A DNA stretch of 42,463 bases, from the NCBI GenBank assembly GCA_029261295.1, contig JAJDBP010000011.1, positions 1-42,463 on the forward strand. Direction: 5' to 3'. This document shows positions 35,229 through 42,463 of the stretch, piece by piece. Numbering within the stretch: the first letter of the stretch is position 1; every line of letters starts with the position of its first letter. The position numbers and the translations under genes were made by a program. Source of the stretch: Nitrospirales bacterium (GTDB lineage: Bacteria; Nitrospirota; Nitrospiria; Nitrospirales; UBA8639). The notes beneath the pieces were generated by a model. That model was not told the origin of the DNA and searched no databases. It worked only from the letters and a program-made list of their open reading frames with translations.

Positions 35229-36131
35229 TTACGCATTCCCAACTGGTCGACTGACTCCAGCTTTCGCGAGTGAGACCACAACCGCATATCGCTCCCCGAC
35301 TATACGCGTGACACGATTCATATGCTTGGCTAATTCTTTCGCCTCCGCTGCAGGAAGATCAGTGCGAAATTTGGGATGCAACCCCCACCATGTCTCCACT
35401 TCCTCGTCGCCTTGAATACGAGAAACCACACTGATGAGTTTAATCAATGCCTCACCGCTGGTCCCTTCAGGAGCGGACAGAGGGGTCGCCGATCCAGATG
35501 AGACGGCTGGCTCAGTACCTTGAGAGGTTGCAGTCTCACCTTCAGCCGCAGGTGTAGCCGAGGACACTTCGTCTTTGGGTTTTCCAGCATCCTCAAAAAG
35601 ACTTTTGAGAGCAGGCACAACAGCAGACCCGCACAAAAACGCCGCCGAGGTAATTTCGGTCTTGCCCGAGGCTCCGGCCTTAGAAGCCACCCGCTCGGAG
35701 AAAAATTTAAAGTATTGATCCCGTTCTTTCGTTTGATCGGTCACCACAAATTTAAATCGCTCATAGATTTCTCGACTCTCAGAAACAGTTTGGCCAACCG
35801 ACAACATCACTTCCATTTCGTCAATTTCAGTGGAACTAAGGGATGGAGCCAACACGGTTTGCAATTCATGCGAGACGGAATCTTCCAAACTATTCATAAA
35901 GTCACGTTGAGCCTGAATAGGAACGTAAAAAGCCGAAAGTCTGTCTACCAGGTTAAACAGCATGCGGAGAAATTCTAAATAAATATCCCATTCTTGTTTC
36001 CGCTGAAGCTTCAGCGCTTGCTGCTGGTCAGAACGCTTAATGAGGTTGACCGATTCACGCGACACGCTCATCATCGTATGTGCTAAATCTTTTAATATAC
36101 CGGTAAAATTATCTGCGGGATTATTTGCCAT
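35229..36131 (-). CDS. Unknown cytoplasmic protein with disordered middle
   Basis: 300 residues from ATG 36131, chosen because AAAGGAA lies about 7 bp upstream; an in-frame ATG at 36191 has none. The N-terminal 155 residues are helical (QEWDIYLEFLRMLFNLVDRL, SLSSTEIDEMEVMLSVGQTV). Residues 175-230 are Ala/Ser/Thr/Glu/Pro-rich (SSATPAAEGETATSQGTEPA) and probably disordered. The last 70 residues are helical again. No signal peptide, membrane helix or catalytic motif. It is divergent from the helicase gene by about 150 bp. Family not recognised. Confidence 0.65.
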   Translation of the reverse strand: MANNPADNFTGILKDLAHTMMSVSRESVNLIKRSDQQQALKLQRKQEWDIYLEFLRMLFNLVDRLSAFYVPIQAQRDFMNSLEDSVSHELQTVLAPSLSSTEIDEMEVMLSVGQTVSESREIYERFKFVVTDQTKERDQYFKFFSERVASKAGASGKTEITSAAFLCGSAVVPALKSLFEDAGKPKDEVSSATPAAEGETATSQGTEPAVSSGSATPLSAPEGTSGEALIKLISVVSRIQGDEEVETWWGLHPKFRTDLPAAEAKELAKHMNRVTRIVGERYAVVVSLAKAGVSRPVGNA

Positions 36132-36284
36132 GAAATGATTCCTTTGGTGAATAGTGGTGAAGTATACCCGAGGATTTGGAAGCCTGTCCAAGTGTCAATT
36201 TCTCACATTGCAACCCACCACTGCCTATGCTATATCGAATGAAACTGATTGACCAACCGCCTACGATATTACCCCTAGAAAATC

Positions 36285-38297
36285 ATGGATTCGACGCCTG
36301 CCAATTCAAAAAACTATGTGCTCAAGCGCCTTCCGGATGAAGCCGCTCCCCCTCCGCTCTCCCGGAACTATGCCGAAGAACTCAATGCCCAACAATTAGC
36401 CGCCGTTGAGGCAGTGGATGGGCCAGCCCTGGTCATTGCCGGAGCGGGAAGCGGAAAAACGCGGACATTAGTCTACCGAGTCGCCAGACTGATTGATTTG
36501 GGCATTCCGCCTAGCTCCATTCTGTTGCTGACCTTTACCAGAAAAGCCGCACAGGAAATGCTGGAACGGGTAGGCCTCCTCATCGGGCTCCGCAGCCAAC
36601 AGGTCAGCGGAGGGACATTTCACTCGACGGCGAATCTCCTCTTGCGGCGATATGGCCAACCGGTCGGCTTGGAATCTGGGTTTACCATATTGGATCGAAG
36701 TGATTCCGAGGATTTAATTAGTCTCTTACGAGGGCAGCTTGGGCTCAACGACATGGGCAAACGCTTTCCCCGAAAACATACCATTGGCGAAATGTTTGGC
36801 AAAACCGCGAATACCTTAGCTAGCTTGGAAGACATTGTCCTGGATGAATATAGTCATTTTGGGAACTTTTTGGATGAGCTGACAAAACTGCAAACGGCCT
36901 ATGAGTTAGCCAAACGGCAACGGCAACTCGTGGACTATGATGATCTCTTGGTCAAGTTATTAGAACTCCTCGTCGTCGACGACTATTCTCGAGAAACCAT
37001 CAGCCAAGCCTTTCGCTATATTTTGGTGGATGAGTATCAAGATACGAACCGTCTGCAAGCCTCACTCGTCCGTAACTTAGCCGCCACACATCAAAACGTC
37101 ATGGTGGTCGGGGATGACTCGCAATCCATTTACGCCTTTCGCGGTGCCACCTTCCGCAACATCATGGAATTTCCTGATTTATTTCCAGGCACAACCATTT
37201 ACAAGTTGGAAGAAAACTACCGGAGCACCCAGCCTATTCTCCAGCTCGCGAACAAGCTCATTGCCGCGGCCCCGGAACGATATAGCAAGACGCTTTTTAC
37301 CCGCATAGAAGAAGGCCCCTTGCCCGGCCTGGTCCAAGCCATGGGCGAAAATGCTCAGTCCAGGTTCATCGCGCAAAAAATCTTGGAACTTCGAGAAGAA
37401 GGCATCGCCTTAGATGAAATTGCGGTGTTATTCCGATCCAGCTTTCATGCCTTTGATTTGGAACTTGAACTGACACGACGAAATTTGCCTTTCATTAAAC
37501 GAGGCGGGTTTAAGTTCATCGAAACCGCCCATGTCAAAGACCTCATGGCCCATCTGCGTGTGATACACAATCCATTAGACACCGTGAGCTGGAATCGGCT
37601 GCTTCTCCTTCTTGAAGGCGTTGGTCCCAAAAAATCCAAAGATCTCATCGCGATGATCTTGCAAGCCCACGGCAGCTATGAGGGACTCAAACACGGAACC
37701 GGCCGTTCCGGACCAGGCTTGCGCCATTTAGCGGCGACCCTTGAACAACTAACGGAGGAACCCCTCAGCCCAGCAGTGCTGCTTGGGGAAATGCTGGAAT
37801 ATTACCTGCCCCTCCTCAAAGACCAATACGATGACTATCCCAAACGCATACGCGACCTGGAACATTTATCGGTGATGGCCGAACGCTATGAAGACCTCAA
37901 TCAATTCCTGGCCGATCTTACACTGGAACCACCGAATGAAAGTGTGTCCGATGTGGACGCCCCTGATAATGATGATGAACGCCTGATTCTCTCCACCATT
38001 CACTCGGCCAAAGGGTTGGAATGGCGCTGTGTCTTTGTGATTTGGTTGGTTGATGGCCGCTTTCCATCGGCCTATTCCTTTTCAGACGACGATGGGCTGG
38101 AAGAAGAACGCCGGCTCCTTTATGTCGCCATTACGCGGGCCAAACAACACCTCTTCCTCACCTACCCTATAAATGTGTACGATAAGATGACCGGGGCAGT
38201 CCTTTCGAAACCCTCACGGTATTTCGATCATATTCCCCCGTCACATTTCGAAACCTGGAATTTAGTGGAAGAAGATCAATCCTACTCCTGGAGATAA
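36285..38297 (+). CDS. UvrD/Rep-family ATP-dependent DNA helicase (SF1A)
   Basis: 670 residues. A 3'-5' helicase that unwinds DNA in repair and replication restart. Motifs in order: Q-motif area LNAQQLAAVEA (33-43), Walker A AGAGSGKT (52-59), TFTRKAAQEM (83-92), DEYQDTN (249-255), GDDSQSIYAFRGA (276-288), then LEENYRST, TIHSAKGLEWRCVF and YVAITRAK. It is shorter than PcrA/UvrD (about 720) and ends soon after the last motif, without the usual Tudor-like tail, closer to Rep. No RecB-type nuclease motif is visible. A secreted metalloprotease-like gene follows 4 bp downstream. Confidence 0.93.
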   Translation: MDSTPANSKNYVLKRLPDEAAPPPLSRNYAEELNAQQLAAVEAVDGPALVIAGAGSGKTRTLVYRVARLIDLGIPPSSILLLTFTRKAAQEMLERVGLLIGLRSQQVSGGTFHSTANLLLRRYGQPVGLESGFTILDRSDSEDLISLLRGQLGLNDMGKRFPRKHTIGEMFGKTANTLASLEDIVLDEYSHFGNFLDELTKLQTAYELAKRQRQLVDYDDLLVKLLELLVVDDYSRETISQAFRYILVDEYQDTNRLQASLVRNLAATHQNVMVVGDDSQSIYAFRGATFRNIMEFPDLFPGTTIYKLEENYRSTQPILQLANKLIAAAPERYSKTLFTRIEEGPLPGLVQAMGENAQSRFIAQKILELREEGIALDEIAVLFRSSFHAFDLELELTRRNLPFIKRGGFKFIETAHVKDLMAHLRVIHNPLDTVSWNRLLLLLEGVGPKKSKDLIAMILQAHGSYEGLKHGTGRSGPGLRHLAATLEQLTEEPLSPAVLLGEMLEYYLPLLKDQYDDYPKRIRDLEHLSVMAERYEDLNQFLADLTLEPPNESVSDVDAPDNDDERLILSTIHSAKGLEWRCVFVIWLVDGRFPSAYSFSDDDGLEEERRLLYVAITRAKQHLFLTYPINVYDKMTGAVLSKPSRYFDHIPPSHFETWNLVEEDQSYSWR

Positions 38298-38301
38298 TCG
38301 C

Positions 38302-39210
38302 GTGGAAAGACTGAAGCAAGCCATAACCGGAATCATCGTCATCATCGGCCTCAGCCTGTCCCTCAACGGCATCGCATGGGCCCAAGACGACTCACCCGCG
38401 AAGAGACCCAATCCACGGAACCCTTGGCCCGCTTTAGTACAGCAAGCCGAATCGTTAGGGCTCCCCACGGATTTCTTGAAACACATCGACCCCACTTTTG
38501 TGAACATTACGTTTGAAGACCTCCGGACCTACGCGGCCGAATATCATCCCGAAGACCACCGAATGATTCTGAATATGCGATTGTCGTTCAATGAAGCCGG
38601 TGGAGCCTTAGCCGACCTGGATCGCATGACCCACCATGATCTGGCCCTGCTCTATCATGAACTGCTGCATGCGTATATGGATTACCTGTACGCCGACCAG
38701 CAGCTCACCCCACTCAATACAGAAGACCAGCAAGTGCTCAACTTTGCGAATAGCCAAATGGCCTGTCACTACCGATTTGTGCGGATTAACCCCATACGAC
38801 AACTCAAAGGGGCCACCGAATTGCGCTTCCTCTCCGATCAAGATTCCTGGGAAGTCATGAACGAAACCTGGGCGGTCTTTGTGGGGTGGGTCCTCTGGAC
38901 GAAACTCGAATTGTTTGAGGGAAAACTTTCAGACATTACCTGGACGGATGCACTCATCCACCAATATACCGACCGATTACAGAAAGCCATCGAATCCGGG
39001 GAATTGCTAGGCTACTATGAACCAGACGATCCTGAAGAACGAAAGGTGGCGCGCAAACGCTTCATCGCCCCTTCGAATGGGCTGACTCCCCAAGATGTAG
39101 AACATCTTCTGGGCCATGTCTTACAGGAACCTGACGGCATGGTGGAAACCTCTAAAATGATAGTTGAAGCCTATCGAAAGAACCTCGAACCACCCCCATC
39201 TTGTGAATAA
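38302..39210 (+). CDS. Secreted protein with HExxH motif, putative zinc metallopeptidase
   Basis: 302 residues with GTG start; GGAG (38290-38293) lies 8 bp upstream, inside the helicase gene's end. A signal peptide (MERLKQAITGIIVIIGLSLS, cut at AWA-QDD, 27/28) sends it to the periplasm. HELLH (119-123) in LALLYHELLHAYMDYLYADQ fits the HExxH zinc motif; Glu188 in NETWAVFVGWV is a possible third ligand, as in gluzincins. The rest is Asp/Glu/Trp-rich and helical. I do not recognise a named family. Its 4-bp gap to the helicase gene implies one transcript although the functions look unrelated. Confidence 0.68.
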   Translation: MERLKQAITGIIVIIGLSLSLNGIAWAQDDSPAKRPNPRNPWPALVQQAESLGLPTDFLKHIDPTFVNITFEDLRTYAAEYHPEDHRMILNMRLSFNEAGGALADLDRMTHHDLALLYHELLHAYMDYLYADQQLTPLNTEDQQVLNFANSQMACHYRFVRINPIRQLKGATELRFLSDQDSWEVMNETWAVFVGWVLWTKLELFEGKLSDITWTDALIHQYTDRLQKAIESGELLGYYEPDDPEERKVARKRFIAPSNGLTPQDVEHLLGHVLQEPDGMVETSKMIVEAYRKNLEPPPSCE

Positions 39211-39282
39211 ATTCGGTCCTGAAATCGGCTAGACTTCACCCAAACAACCATGCTAGCTTCAAAATCTTTTCCCTCTAAAAGT

Positions 39283-39305
39283 TCATCGCCCCAGCGGGGA
39301 GATGA
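39283..39305 (+). repeat. Hairpin upstream of tRNA-Arg
   Basis: TCATC-g-CCCC-agc-GGGG-a-GATGA forms a 5+4 bp stem with one mismatch. It lies 72 bp after the metallopeptidase stop and has no T-run, so it may be a weak terminator or processing site. Confidence 0.35.
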
Positions 39306-39353
39306 CTACGGTGAGGGGAAAACCATCAGAAAACCAGGACACAGAGAACATGT

Positions 39354-39429
39354 GCGCCTGTAGCTCAGTGGATAGAGCACTTGCCTCCGGAGCAAGGGGC
39401 CACAGGTTCAAATCCTGTCAGGCGCACCA
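39354..39429 (+). tRNA. tRNA-Arg (anticodon CCG)
   Basis: 76 nt with encoded CCA. Acceptor GCGCCTG pairs with CAGGCGC; anticodon stem CTTGC/GCAAG encloses CTCCGGA, giving anticodon CCG; T-arm ACAGG-TTCAAAT-CCTGT. Confidence 0.95.
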
Positions 39430-39467
39430 TGAATACAGTTAAAAGTTCGTAGCAAAATATACAAAGA

Positions 39468-39501
39468 TTCCCCTCATTTGTAAGGAGGGGCTAGGGGAGG
39501 T
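39468..39501. repeat. REP-like palindromic element between two tRNAs
   Basis: CCCCTC (39470-39475) pairs with GAGGGG (39485-39490) around a 9-base loop, followed by CTAGGGGAGGT. The form resembles the short palindromic repeats (CCCCTC...GAGGGG + GGGGAGGT) dispersed through many bacterial genomes. Only one copy is in the window, so dispersal cannot be shown here. A CTCAGT/ACTGAG hairpin follows at 39518-39535. Confidence 0.5.
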
Positions 39502-39573
39502 AGAAGCCTCAAAATTCCTCAGTCGTGAAACTGAGCAATTCAAATAAACTGATTCCAACAACTTCATCTCGGT

Positions 39574-39649
<76 letters not shown>

Positions 39650-39714
39650 ATTAAATCAACGACTTAGGTCATCTACGCCAGCACCCCCTTCGTGGCAAAA
39701 CCTGTTTTAAATCT

Positions 39715-39739
39715 GTTTCTGAAAATCGGGTTCAGAAAC
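39715..39739. repeat. Perfect 9-bp inverted repeat downstream of tRNA-Lys
   Basis: GTTTCTGAA (39715-39723) and TTCAGAAAC (39731-39739) with a 7-base spacer AATCGGG. No T-run follows. It could be a recombinase or regulator site at the edge of the insertion, or a transcript hairpin. Confidence 0.5.
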
Positions 39740-39888
39740 TAAATGTATTCTTCATCTAAATTTTATTCTATTTCTTCTAGTTTTTAGGCTCCTACCATAT
39801 TTTTTTAGGCATTATGAATAGATTTAATTAAAATCCAGCGGTAGGATTTCACTGGGTTTTGACATTAGCTTTCTATCTTGTGGTTTAA

Positions 39889-40782
39889 ATGAAAACTCTA
39901 ATTTTTATTGATACCAACATCTATCTCGATTTTTACCGGGCCCGCGGAAAAGATATGGATCTGTCGCTTTTGCCCAAGCTGGCCAAGCACCAGAGCCAAA
40001 TAATCACTACTTACCAGGTAGAAATGGAGTTCAAAAAAAATCGCCAAAAAGTAATTTTAGAAGCTCATAAAGACCTAAAACACGATGGTTCCAATCGACA
40101 GTTCCCGGCATTTCTTACAGAATCAAAACAATCAACTGCTTTAACTCAATATGAAAACGCAATCAAGAGATTAGCTAAAAAGTTACAGGAGCGCACCGAG
40201 AAAGTTCTATCAAATCCTACCCAGGCAGATCCCATATACAAAGCTACTCAACGTATTTTCAATATGACGTCTGATTGGAATTTAAATCGTGATAAAAAAA
40301 ATCGCTTCCCTATACGAAGTTTGGCTCGAAAAAGATTTATACTGGGCTATCCGCCCAGAAAAAACTCGGACATAACAATCGGAGATGCGGTCAACTGGGA
40401 ATGGATTATACATTGCGCCAAAGAAAGCACCTGTGGAGTTGTTATTGTTACGCGAGACAGTGATTATGGCGAGTTATTCTGTGGCAAACCGATTCTGAAT
40501 GATTGGCTTAAACAGGAATTTAAACAACGAGTTAGTCGAACAAGATCGATCATCCTAACGAATCGATTGTCTGAGGGACTAAAAGCTGGTGATATTGCAG
40601 TCTCTAGAGTTGAAGAGAAACAAGAAGAAGAATTTTTAAAAAATACTCCTTCGCCTCAAATTCAAATCGATAAAACTATTCTTGAAGCATTTAACCGAAT
40701 GAATCTCAATACAAAAATTTTTGGAGCGGAAATGAAGAAAGTACGTTTCGATCTGGCGTTAGAAAGTGATGAAGACAACTAA
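39889..40782 (+). CDS. PIN-domain protein (DUF4935-like), probable nuclease
   Basis: 297 residues, no signal peptide. IFIDTNIYLDFYR (5-17) has the first PIN acidic residue Asp8 with Asn10. A conserved acidic pair follows in SDITIGDAVNWEWII, and VVIVTRDSDYG supplies the last acidic cluster (Asp-x-Asp). Together they form the four-acid metal site of PIN ribonucleases. The helical insert between (60-150; TQYENAIKRLAKKLQERTEK) resembles the DUF4935 subset rather than VapC, and the length is twice that of VapC. No antitoxin-like gene is adjacent. No ribosome site is visible before the ATG. The gene is AT-rich compared with its neighbours and sits directly behind tRNA-Lys, so it is likely acquired. 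A role in phage defence or as a toxin is inference. Confidence 0.8.
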   Translation: MKTLIFIDTNIYLDFYRARGKDMDLSLLPKLAKHQSQIITTYQVEMEFKKNRQKVILEAHKDLKHDGSNRQFPAFLTESKQSTALTQYENAIKRLAKKLQERTEKVLSNPTQADPIYKATQRIFNMTSDWNLNRDKKNRFPIRSLARKRFILGYPPRKNSDITIGDAVNWEWIIHCAKESTCGVVIVTRDSDYGELFCGKPILNDWLKQEFKQRVSRTRSIILTNRLSEGLKAGDIAVSRVEEKQEEEFLKNTPSPQIQIDKTILEAFNRMNLNTKIFGAEMKKVRFDLALESDEDN

Positions 40783-41322
40783 CCTTAAATTGCATAGTGA
40801 AGCCTCACTGGGGAACAGGAAAACCATAAAAAAGGGATTCGACTTTGCTCTGCAAAGATTATTCTGGCAGTAAATCCACACTAAACACCATACTAAAACA
40901 GATCCCACAACCGGTTTTTTTCAAACTAGCATCAAGTAAAAGCCTTCACCGGCAAGGAGTTTTCACTCCCAGGCCCACTGACTATGAATCAGCTGCTCTG
41001 ATTCTTAGTGAACTTTACACGGGCCAGAGGGATTCAAGCCTTATTTCCCATCAGCCCTCCTTTTAGTGCGCCTATCACCTCTGGGGTTAGTCCTCATCCA
41101 GCTCGCTTCAGGGCCACCTGGTCTTGTGCGGTTTTACACCTTAGGTACAGAGCGAAATCGCACACATCAACTTCAATAACAATAGATCGCACATCAATAA
41201 AACAGATAGAAAACTAAAATAATATAATTTTTCAACGTGTTAGAAATAATGCAATCTGAATCAAAGAATGAAAGGATCTAGGAACACACTTTGCAGATCA
41301 TTATTTGTAAGCGAGATAAAGG
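40783..41322. other. AT-rich stretch without a gene, right flank of the PIN insertion
   Basis: 540 bp with no credible coding frame. It contains the tRNA-like remnant on the minus strand (about 40950-41022) and two near copies of ATCGCAC-ATCAA (near 41156-41203). Frames here (40845-41066 and 41008-41217) read through the tRNA-like sequence and lack ribosome sites. Confidence 0.5.
40950..41022 (-). pseudogene. Degenerate tRNA-like sequence (anticodon CAT position)
   Basis: On the minus strand a D-stem GTTC/GAGC (41013-41010 with 40998-40995), a full anticodon arm GCTGA-TTCATAG-TCAGT (40993-40977, anticodon CAT) and a T-like arm GGGAG-TGAAAA-CTCCT can be drawn. The D-loop lacks GG, the T-loop is one base short without TTC, and the acceptor strands do not pair. 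So it is a decayed tRNA, not a working one. Positions 40972-40998 match 23 of 27 bases of tRNA-Lys 39595-39621 in inverted orientation. Confidence 0.45.
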
Positions 41323-41520
41323 ATGAATCCACTATTTGATCTCATTGTCATCGGTGTTATCGTCAGTATGGTCCTGGTAAATTTGTGGTCCGTAAGGGAG
41401 TCACAAAATGCTGGTTCGCCTTGGACTAAGCTGAAAGAGAAGATACATCACATAAGTCCATGGGGACCTAGCCCAGCGCTTTCTTCGCCCCAAGGACAGG
41501 TACGCCTCACTCAAGATTAA
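41323..41520 (+). CDS. Possible small membrane protein, unknown
   Basis: 65 residues. An N-terminal membrane helix (5-23, FDLIVIGVIVSMVLVNLW) is followed by a short basic, Pro/Ser-rich tail. AAAGG lies directly against the ATG, which is too close for a normal ribosome site, though GAGA further up may serve. The hydrophobic start looks protein-like. I do not recognise it and it could be a chance frame. Confidence 0.4.
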   Translation: MNPLFDLIVIGVIVSMVLVNLWSVRESQNAGSPWTKLKEKIHHISPWGPSPALSSPQGQVRLTQD

Positions 41521-41928
41521 TCCTCATCCGTCTAACAGGATGTCCTTCGGTCAGCGGGGCTCTCAATTCTTCAATCATTCCCGCCTGGTAAAATGGCCCC
41601 CTACCTTCTATTCAGCTTCAACACACTCCCCGTATCTAGATAGTCCTCCTCATCCTATTTGTTTTTACCTGATTAGTCGTCGGTTCACCTCCATGTATTT
41701 ACCTACAGAATAATTAGCTACGGTATGAACTGTTCACTCTCCAATACCCTCATTGCTCAAACTGGCCTGTTCCTCAAGCATTTCCACCAAGAACTCACTT
41801 ATTGACATGACATCGACTATGATAAAACTAAACAATTTGATACATTCCTCCTCCTCCGCTACAGCCTTGGAGTTGATGAAAAGTTAGATGCAAGGGCTTT
41901 CAGGATAGATAATTTTTCGAGGGTTGAG
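41521..41928. other. Intergenic region upstream of the chemoreceptor gene
   Basis: About 410 bp without a credible gene. It should hold the chemoreceptor promoter. TTGACA at 41802-41807 and TATGAT at 41818-41823 are separated by only 10 bp, so they are not a standard pair. GAGGG (41919-41923) is the ribosome site of the next gene. Confidence 0.45.
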
Positions 41929-42463
41929 ATGTTTAATTTTCGGTATATGTCGATAGGGAAAAAAGTGGGCTTGGGTTTTGGGTTCACCACCCTTATTTTA
42001 ATGGGAGTGGTATTGCTCACCATTCAGCAAGTAAAAACTATGGAGACAATCACGAAGAGGGTTGTGGACCTTCGAACTCCCACGGCTCATGCCAGTCTAA
42101 TGATGCTAAATGGTATCAACCATTCCCTGGCTTCGCTGCGTGGGTGGATACTCCTTGGAGATCCAAAATTTCAGACAGAACGAGCTCTTGCCTGGGCAGA
42201 ACAAATCAATCCATCCCTGAAGCAGATGCATCAACTTGCTCCCCACTGGACAGATCCGGAAAATAAAGCTCGATTAAAAAGCATCGAAAAAGAAATTGAT
42301 GATTTCCACAAAGCCCAACAAAAGATCGAAGATATCGCACGGACCCCGGAAAATTCTCCTGCACAGAAAATTCTATTTGATCAAGCGGAACCGTTGGAAA
42401 AAACCATCGTGGCTACCGTTTCTAAAATGATCAAGCAGAACATGAAAGGCAAAAGCACTCCCC
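41929..42463 (+). CDS. Methyl-accepting chemotaxis protein, N-terminal part (cut by window end)
   Basis: 178 complete codons are present. ATG 41929 is preceded by GAGGG (41919-41923) at 5 bp. The start MFNFRYMSIGKKVGLGFG leads to a membrane helix (about 15-34, FGFTTLILMGVVLLTIQQ). After it comes a helical sensor region (TITKRVVDLRTPTAHASLMM, HSLASLRGWILLGDPKFQ, LKSIEKEIDDFHKAQQKIED) that fits the four-helix-bundle MCP ligand domain. The Leu-Arg-Gly-Trp and Leu-Gly-Asp-x-x-Phe pattern is common in such receptors. The second membrane helix, HAMP and signalling domains must lie beyond the window. Confidence 0.8.
   Translation, partial: MFNFRYMSIGKKVGLGFGFTTLILMGVVLLTIQQVKTMETITKRVVDLRTPTAHASLMMLNGINHSLASLRGWILLGDPKFQTERALAWAEQINPSLKQMHQLAPHWTDPENKARLKSIEKEIDDFHKAQQKIEDIARTPENSPAQKILFDQAEPLEKTIVATVSKMIKQNMKGKSTP

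Noticed and set aside
40845-41066. A 73-residue frame downstream of the PIN gene
   Set aside because: Its middle (RPTDYESAAL) is a typical false translation of a tRNA anticodon arm read on the wrong strand; no ribosome site.
41802-41823. TTGACA and TATGAT upstream of the chemoreceptor gene
   Set aside because: Only 10 bp apart, too close for a sigma-70 promoter.

Overview
The window (about 42.5 kb, GC in the mid-40s to about 50 % by eye) is a bacterial chromosome segment from a diderm. It has a full Tol-Pal envelope system, several lipoproteins, a PagL-like outer-membrane enzyme, a periplasmic c-type cytochrome and an endonuclease-type MutL. The gene order tRNA-tolQ-tolR-tolA/tonB-tolB-pal-cpoB-mutL-miaA-mtnP-pfkB-rodZ-cytochrome c, with an orphan B12 radical SAM enzyme, fits Nitrospirota (Nitrospira-like). 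That taxonomic call is inference from gene content, not from a marker gene search.

Layout. 1-4.4 kb is an accessory region: the 3' end of tmRNA (ssrA) with its terminator, a 14-nt copy of the tmRNA 3' end 171 bp downstream, about 1.2 kb without a convincing gene, a MITE-like inverted-repeat pair, an alpha/beta hydrolase coupled to a small exported protein, and the right end of a decayed IS6-family element. 4.1-13 kb carries single genes and short operons: a small charged exported protein, an SDR oxidoreductase, a DUF4810-DUF799 fusion lipoprotein, a CBS-pair protein, HDOD plus SthA transhydrogenase (overlapping ATGA), a PagL-like lipid A deacylase, and a lipoprotein joining a LecA-like lectin domain to a caspase domain. 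12.9-15.2 kb is a two-gene unit of pterin carbinolamine dehydratase and a RiPP-type B12 radical SAM enzyme, with no recognisable precursor peptide. Then come an MltD-like transglycosylase and a YfgM-like TPR membrane protein on the opposite strand.

18.4-26.7 kb is a Tol-Pal operon that appears to start at a strong promoter in front of tRNA-Val and tRNA-Asp. It continues into tolQ, tolR, a TolA/TonB-type transducer, tolB, an unusually long pal, a 597-residue coiled-coil envelope protein, and cpoB. 26.8-32.4 kb continues with mutL, miaA, mtnP, a PfkB kinase and rodZ. At 32.5-34.9 kb a monohaem cytochrome c has its own consensus promoter and a long structured leader, followed by a small basic protein and a HEAT-repeat protein. 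35.2-39.2 kb holds an unknown protein, a UvrD/Rep helicase and a secreted protein with an HExxH metallopeptidase motif. 39.3-41.3 kb has tRNA-Arg and tRNA-Lys, then an AT-rich insertion with a PIN-domain protein bounded on the far side by an inverted, degenerate tRNA-like sequence. The window ends inside a chemoreceptor gene.

Functionally most of the window concerns the cell envelope: Tol-Pal constriction and outer-membrane integrity, peptidoglycan turnover, lipid A remodelling, and RodZ shape control. The two tRNA/tmRNA neighbourhoods hold the accessory genes. The most unusual items are the DUF4810-DUF799 fusion, the lectin-caspase lipoprotein, the extra coiled-coil protein inside the Tol operon, the orphan radical SAM/pterin dehydratase pair, the leader of the cytochrome c gene, and the tRNA-bounded PIN insertion.
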